From positions 2,356,001 through 2,420,000 of the forward strand of contig JAGUCH010000005.1 in the NCBI GenBank assembly GCA_019096065.1: DNA of 64,000 nucleotides, written 5' to 3'. The stretch's first letter is position 1; each line of letters begins with the position of its first letter. The notes under the pieces were generated by a model. It did not search any database and was not told the DNA's origin. It saw nothing but the letters and a program-made list of their open reading frames with translations. The position numbers and the translations under genes are program-made. Of the stretch, positions 58,601-64,000 are shown one piece after another. The DNA is from Paracyclopina nana (lineage: Eukaryota > Arthropoda > Copepoda > Cyclopoida > Cyclopettidae).

Positions 58601-61082
58601 TACAGACCTCCATTCCCCACCACTCCACCACCAACCACTACAACCACCACAACTCAAGCCCCAGATGAAAGGCCAGAGTGTCCAGGAACTTGCATTGCCT
58701 CATATTTGTCCTTCACATGCTTTGGTGAGTAAACATAATTTTCCAGGGATTTTCACTTTTTTTAGCAGATAGCAATTTTTTGATAAGTCACTTTTTCTTT
58801 CTTGCTCTGTCATGCATCAAGCTCTCAGAGCAAAGTGGCCCAAATTTCTTCTCATTGCCGCATAAGAAGAGAAAAAGATTGATGGTGCCAAGTAAAAAAT
58901 ATATATGGCAAAGGGCACACTCATCAAATGTCAGCCATGCTAGGGGGAAAGCACAGTTTTAAAAAACAGCATTTGTTATATTGCCTGAAGGATTGGCAGC
59001 AAAGCAAAGTGTTATGCAACCATCACGATTTTCAATTTCCTTTCAAGTCTCTCTCAACGCTTGAGGGGTTACAAATGGGAAGAAAATTGAGACGAATTAG
59101 TAATATATGTGTTGAGCCATATTGATATGTTATTCTTGCAGGCAATGCTGAAATGACTGATTTGTTCAGCTGTGAGAAGGCTCAAACCACGTGCTGCTCG
59201 CCCAAATCTGCCATCAAGGAGAGAACCAAAGCATTGGAGAGGATCAAGTACAACTCCATCAAGAGGATTGATCCATCCAGTAACCACCTTGAGTATGAAG
59301 ACTTGCCCCAAATTGGCCCAGTGAAGCCCACCTTGGAGCATCCAGTGACCAACAAATATGTGTGTGGAGTCAAGGGAACCTACAGATCTGGTAGAGTGGT
59401 AGGAGGATCAGATGGGACTCCAGGAGAATGGTGTTGGCAGGTGGCATTGATCAACTCACTTAACCAGTACTTGTGTGGAGGTGCTCTCATTGGCACTCAA
59501 TGGGTTCTGACAGCTGCACATTGTGTCACAAAGTAAGTTGGGAAAAATTGCAGCATTTTTTTGCAGTTCCATTTGGAAGATTGCAGATTGAAAGATTGTA
59601 GGCGTTTACTTGTCTGCCTGGAGGTTTTTGAAACTTAAACTTAATAGCAGTGAAAGTGAAGCAATTCACAAATCTTGTACTACCTCTCCAGGCAAACTAG
59701 TTTTTTTTTAAATAAAGCAGATCTAGGAGGGAGAAGTTTAATGCCTAAACTGGATACATGCAAGGTACATAGCTTGTGCATGCAGAATGTGTGTAGTAGC
59801 ATTCACTTTCCAATAGAAAAAAAATAAGATCACAAGAATATCAGGTGTGCGCAGAAGTCAGTCATGCAAATCAAACTGGAAAAACTTTCTTTCTTCATTA
59901 TCAACGATGGCAAAATCAATGCCTGGTTTATTTCTGTTGCTTGAGATTAAAGAAAAGTATTTTTCAGCATTGTTCGCGCTGGAGACGCCATCTATGTGCG
60001 AGTGGGTGATCACGACTTGACTCAAAAATATGGCAGCCCTGGGGCTCAGACTTTGAGGGTGGCTACCACTTATATCCACCACAACCACAACTCCCAGACT
60101 TTGGACAATGACATTGCTATCCTCAAACTGCATGGTGAGGCTGACCTCAAGGAGGGTGTGTGCCTGGTCTGCCTTCCTGCCCGAGGGACAAGCCAGCAAG
60201 CTGGCAAGAAATGCACAGTGACTGGATATGGATATATGGGTGAAAGTAAGCTGTTTTTTATTACTACCTTCTTATCTTTTGATGGTCATGCATTTATTCA
60301 TGCATACCCTAAATTCATAGGTCAGATTTGCTACTGCAGCAGAAATGCACTTTTTCATGGAGAGATCAAAGATAATTTCCTCATTTATTTGATGCTGAAC
60401 TTCAAAAAATAAAAACCTATTGCTCAACTCCGGTTGAAGGTGCAATAATAATAGCCACTCTAAATGCAGATAATCCTCATTGCAGCAAGATTTATAAGCC
60501 ATATTTGTACCATCTTTCAGCCGGTCCCATCCCCTTGAGGGTACGCGAAGCCCAAGTTCCTGTGGTCAACGACAACGAGTGCGTGAGAAAGATCAATGCA
60601 GTCACAGAGAAGATTTTCATTCTGCCTGCCAGCAGCTTTTGCGCCGGAGGTGAAGAGGGCCATGATGCTTGTCAGGTAAAGCCAAAAATATGTCAAACTT
60701 TTGCGTGGGCGAGGCCACGACAGCCTCATTCTTCATTTAAAGTGTCGAAATATGTCTTCGGCGGCGGCTCCGGTTTAAATAGGTTAGAAACTTGGCGCAC
60801 GTACGTGGCTCAATCAAAAAGTAAACAAATATTCGCGCCACGTGGACTGTACACGCAAAATCAACTACTGCTAGATGGCGCTGAATTTGCAATGACAAGT
60901 TTGTGCTGTTTCAGGGAGACGGAGGTGGCCCCTTGGTATGTGAAGATGGAGGCTACTACGAGTTGACCGGCCTGGTATCCTGGGGCTTCGGATGTGGCCG
61001 ACAAGATGTGCCTGGCGTCTACGTGAAGATCTCCTCTTTCATTGGCTGGATTAACCAGATCATCAGTGTCAACAATTTGTAG
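55650..61082 (+). CDS. mas: Masquerade orthologue, catalytically inactive serine protease homologue
   Basis: Seven exons in phase: 55650-55833, 56576-56992, 57663-58724, 59142-59532, 59968-60245, 60521-60675, 60915-61082; 884 aa. Signal peptide [19 protein letters not shown]. Five disulfide-knot (clip-like) domains of the form C-P-G-x-C...C...C...CC at about residues 76-107, 203-235, 288-317, 340-376 and 542-570, separated by Thr/Pro/Gly-rich linkers, the number seen in Drosophila Masquerade. The S1 domain starts RVVGG (about 639). His (LTAAHC) and Asp (DNDIAIL) remain, but the active site reads GDGGGP, so Ser is Gly (about 832). The C-terminus [12 protein letters not shown] is that of Masquerade. 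Known role in flies: secreted adhesion protein at muscle attachments and axons; crustacean relatives act in immunity. A 415-nt low-complexity Gly-rich part in exon 3 may vary in length. Confidence 0.93.
57581..57590 (+). promoter_or_regulatory. CTCF-like motif in mas intron 2
   Basis: CTAGATGGCG, 70 nt before exon 3; a related CCACTAGATGGTG (minus) is at 57357-57368 in the same intron, so the two cores face opposite ways. A further CTAGATGGCGCT lies in intron 6 at 60871-60882. Motif-based inference. Confidence 0.35.
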
Positions 61083-61415
61083 AGTCTGGACTTGTCTTGC
61101 CTGCTGTGATGTGTGTACATACCTTATATAGAATCATGTTAAATTCTGGTAGAGATGTAACAACAACAACAAAAACCACAACTTCTTTTTAACTGGGTGT
61201 ATTTAAAATTGGGGAAGCGGAGTCGTTATCAAAAACGCGTTTCTATGGCATTGCAAACTTGACTGTTCAAACAAAAAACAAGCAGCTAGCTACGATTATA
61301 TTCAATTTTCCGTTGATGTGCGTCCTATATTTGAAAATATACTACAAAGACAATATTATGCTACGTCAATAATAATCCTTTATTATCTCCAAATCAGTGT
61401 AAGTTGTGGCACCAA
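61083..61415. other. Gap between convergent protease-family genes
   Basis: Only 333 nt hold both 3' UTRs. An AATAAA on the minus strand near 61378 probably serves the minus-strand gene. No gene seen. Confidence 0.5.
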
Positions 61416-63603
61416 TCAGATAGCATTGGCGTAAATCCAGTCAATATATCTGGAAACGCGCGTGTACACACCAGGATAATCTAAGGAGAAAACAACCAGT
61501 TCCATAAAGCGGCTCATAAAAGGTTTCCGGGACTTTTTACTACCTTTCTCAGCACATCTGGCTCCCCAAGAAACAATCCCACACAGTTCATATTGGGGCA
61601 GTCCAGGTGAATTAGCGATGGGGCAATTTAGAGGTCCACCAGAGTCGCCCTATAAAAGTAAACAAAAAGTGTCCACAGATGGCGCCAATTGTAACTAGCA
61701 AATTTCTCTTTACTTGACAGGCATCTTTGCCAGTGTCATCTCCAGCGCATAACATGGTATCAATGACATTCCTATTGAGCTTGTTGTAGTTGGTATTACA
61801 ATCCTCATTGGTCCAAACTGTCACATCAACCTCTTGGAGGCTGTTTGAGGTTGGGCCCCCGAAATAGATGGTTCCCCAGCCTGTCACAGTGGCTTTCACG
61901 CCTGTATATTCCACATTTCCAGGGGCTGGGAGACAAGCTGGTTGAACTGAGGGTGTGAACACTGCATTCTTGTCAAGCTTGAGAATGGCAATGTCATTCT
62001 CAAAGGTTTTTGAGTCATAGCCTTCATGAGCTTTCATCCAGGCCAAACCATATTCCTGGTCTTGAGTTTCTCCAACTTCCTTGAAATCATATTCTCCCAA
62101 CCTGACTCGAATTTGGTCAACTTTGAATCTGAAATATAAAAAAGATAATAATTTAATTATAATAAGTTTATGAGCGGAATATTGCTCCATCTGTATTGAC
62201 GCAACCTCTCTATAGAATAACAGTTTCTTGGGTCCTGTTATTCAATAGAATTCCAGAAAATGGCCTTTGCAATCCCAACAACAACAACAGCAGCAGCAGC
62301 AGCAGGGGCTTTGACAACTGTCACAGTACTTGTCCTGCCTGTGAACTGCGGCCTTTTGAAGACCCATTCAAAGGCCACTTCAATAGAAAGTGGACTCGAT
62401 CCTGCCTTGTATTTCAGTCGCAAGAGATTGAAGAGGAAAAGGCAAAGAAACAAGGAAAGGGCCTATTCAATGTCCTCAGCCTCTTTGTCATCACCCTCCA
62501 AGGCCAAAAAGTCGACAACAATTCCAAGGGCTGAATTTTTAATACCCGAAAAATACGAGCCTCCCCCTCCAGATTGCCATGGCGGCAGCCCCAATTTGAA
62601 TGGCATGACCTTCATCAATTTCCTCATTTCTGCTGTGTTCGTTGCTGCCAATGTGATCAGCAACATCAACAGCAACCAGAGGAACAACAACAATAACAAC
62701 AATGACAACAACGACAACGTGGCCAACTTCAACTTTGCAAATAACAACAATGCGGGGAACAACCAAAACACAATAGCTATATGTGAGTGTTGACACAAAG
62801 TCCATCATCATCATGATGGCCTTTAAGGCTGGCTTAAGGGATACCAAGCTACAAAAGCGGCTTTAATTGTTTGCCAACGACTTTGACAAAGCGCTAATAA
62901 GATAGTAGTAGCTTCATTTTTCAACGCCATGTATAAATGCTTTCTAATTTAAGAAGTAGCATTTGCTATTTTCCCCCTGATGTCTAATTTAGATTCCAGC
63001 ATTATTAGACAGATGAATTCAATTTCTTAATGTAGTTGTAAGGAAGCCCATCTCAAAATAAGACTTTTCATCTAGAAAATTGAAAGAAAATCTGCTTTCA
63101 GGCCCTTTCCCATGCATCCCAGGCCCACCTCCAATACCGACAGGAAAAAGGAGAAAAAGGGCAGCACATGACGAGGCCCTTGAGGCTGCCAGTGAGGTAG
63201 CCTCAAAAATCATGAGCCACGCTAATAACAGCCTAATTGATCCGATGCACAACCTGAAAAAGGGGGCCATAATGGCCATTAAGCTGTGGCATAATTCGAG
63301 GCGAAATCCCCAAGCTGCCTTTTGCCATCTCTACGCTGAGCTAGAGAAAGATCAAGGCCTCGATCGGGTTGGAGCTAGCTTTTTGGCCTTGGCTGGGTCG
63401 AGGATGGCCTTTTATGGAAACTACTCACGGAGCGATGCAATGAGCTGCGGTCAAGATATGCGACTCGGACACCAAAGTGGCCCCACAATATTGGCCTGAT
63501 CCGGTCGTGGATGGCCTTAGCAAGGCTGCCAACCAAGGCCACTCATTTTTGTCTGCTGGACGACCACCCACGATTCGTGTTTGGAAATTCTTGATGCCAC
63601 ATC
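61416..63603 (-). CDS. Trypsin-like serine protease (S1), 5' end outside window
   Basis: Four exons in phase: 63603-63429, 62128-61714, 61649-61544, 61480-61416 (TGA). The first begins [13 protein letters not shown], so the Cys that ties the pro-region to the catalytic chain is present and the N-terminal part (often a clip domain) must lie above 63604 or beyond 64000. The catalytic triad is complete: LTAAHC, ENDIAIL and GDSGGP. DACQ before GDSGGP gives Asp189, so cleavage after Arg/Lys is expected. The domain end is [32 protein letters not shown] is typical of proteases of the proclotting-enzyme/Stubble-like group active in haemolymph or cuticle. The 1.3-kb first visible intron contains a plus-strand gene, and the first visible exon overlaps that gene's 3' end. 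It converges on masquerade. Confidence 0.9.
62260..63499 (+). CDS. Asn-rich secreted-type protein of unknown function, nested in protease intron
   Basis: Two exons, 62260-62782 and 63102-63499 (TGA), phase 1; 306 aa if ATG 62260 is the start. After a Thr/Ala-rich hydrophobic N-terminus there is a basic stretch (KRLKRKRQR), a conserved-looking hydrophobic segment ([16 protein letters not shown], about 118-133), a poly-Asn/Asp tract, a Cys-Pro region ([13 protein letters not shown]) and a furin-type site KRRKR (about 188-192), then a helical C-terminal domain of about 110 aa. This suggests a secreted or membrane precursor cleaved by a proprotein convertase. I do not recognise the family. The N-terminal frame is less sure: an overlapping frame at 62196-62534 is also open. 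The last 71 nt (63429-63499) overlap a protease exon in antisense, so the C-terminus may in reality end differently. Confidence 0.65.
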
Positions 63604-64000
63604 CTAGAATACATGAAATACATTAATTTGTACTGTATTACGTTGCTAACTAACAATTAAGGCCATTTTTCAAACGCTAATAACAGTGAATGACAGCTAT
63701 GGTCTAATGAAATTAGTGTTGACGACATTGCGACATTATTGGCCTTTTTGGGGCATTTCCTCGAGTAATTACTCATATAAATGTTGCTGCAATACTGCTC
63801 CAGGGAATTGAGAAACAATTTTGTTTTAGGGCATGTATGCCAAAGTAGTTTGACATTTGTGTGCCTTGATTTATAACGACCTATCTCGTTAGTGATTCAA
63901 GAAATACTCTAAATTCACGAAACGCCAGTGAAATGGCTCGATTCCTCCATTCATAATATGACTACAAAACTTAACTTTTCTCCCAACAAATTACCATTTT
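63604..64000. other. Intron or upstream DNA of the protease gene
   Basis: No exon recognised on either strand; probably intron of the minus-strand protease, whose N-terminal exons must lie further on. Confidence 0.45.

Noticed and set aside
62196-62534. Alternative open frame overlapping the Asn-rich gene's first exon
   Set aside because: It ends at 62534 and does not connect to the downstream segment, whereas the ATG 62260 frame does.

Overview
This is a eukaryotic window, almost certainly from an arthropod and probably an insect or crustacean. The evidence is short GT-AG introns (about 50-100 nt beside much longer ones), a Rebers-Riddiford cuticle protein, an arthropod-type troponin C, a masquerade-type serine protease homologue with five disulfide-knot domains, and a glutamate-gated chloride channel with mutually exclusive exons. 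The species cannot be named from the sequence. Most of the DNA is AT-rich; about 4.0-8.1 kb is a CpG/GC-richer block without recognisable genes.

Layout. 1-3050 (+): 3' part of an unrecognised multi-exon gene with a coiled-coil exon. 3.05-18.3 kb: long gene-poor stretch with a possible SINE and a clear 169-bp MITE. 18326-21932 (+): glycine-rich DUF1399/GRDP-like protein whose Gly-Cys tail is built from micro-exons. 22309-26924 (-): GluCl-type channel whose start codon is created by splicing. 30856-32237 (-): troponin C with a 16-bp minisatellite in its second intron. 36360-51629 (+): a type I transmembrane protein of unknown function. Its 13.7-kb first intron holds a DNA transposon with long inverted arms of 15-bp repeats (22-bp TIRs, 8-bp TSD), itself interrupted by a full-length LTR retrotransposon of the Ty3/gypsy type with an env-like gene (identical 245-bp LTRs, TTAA TSD). 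53397-54079 (+): RR-type cuticle protein. 55650-61082 (+): masquerade orthologue with the catalytic Ser replaced by Gly. 61416-63603 (-): active trypsin-like protease, 5' end outside the window. 62260-63499 (+): a small Asn-rich secreted-type protein gene lying inside the protease's intron and overlapping one of its exons antisense.

The host genes do not form a pathway. Links that can be seen are muscle/nerve function (TnC, GluCl), cuticle and extracellular matrix (cuticle protein, masquerade) and a head-to-head-tail pair of S1-family genes converging at 61.08-61.42 kb.

Strongest points for a second look: three homologous, tRNA-like stem-loop modules in the leader of the LTR element; the nested transposon structure with exact TSDs at both levels; a 61-nt intron directly after the gag ATG; eight frame breaks in an element with identical LTRs; the splice-created GluCl ATG overlapping an upstream stop (ATGA); the GluCl TM3 Gly-to-Ser change; antisense coding overlap at 63.43-63.50 kb; and repeated CTCF-like TAGATGGCG motifs. 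All exon boundaries were derived by eye from GT/AG sites and phase arithmetic; no database search was possible.
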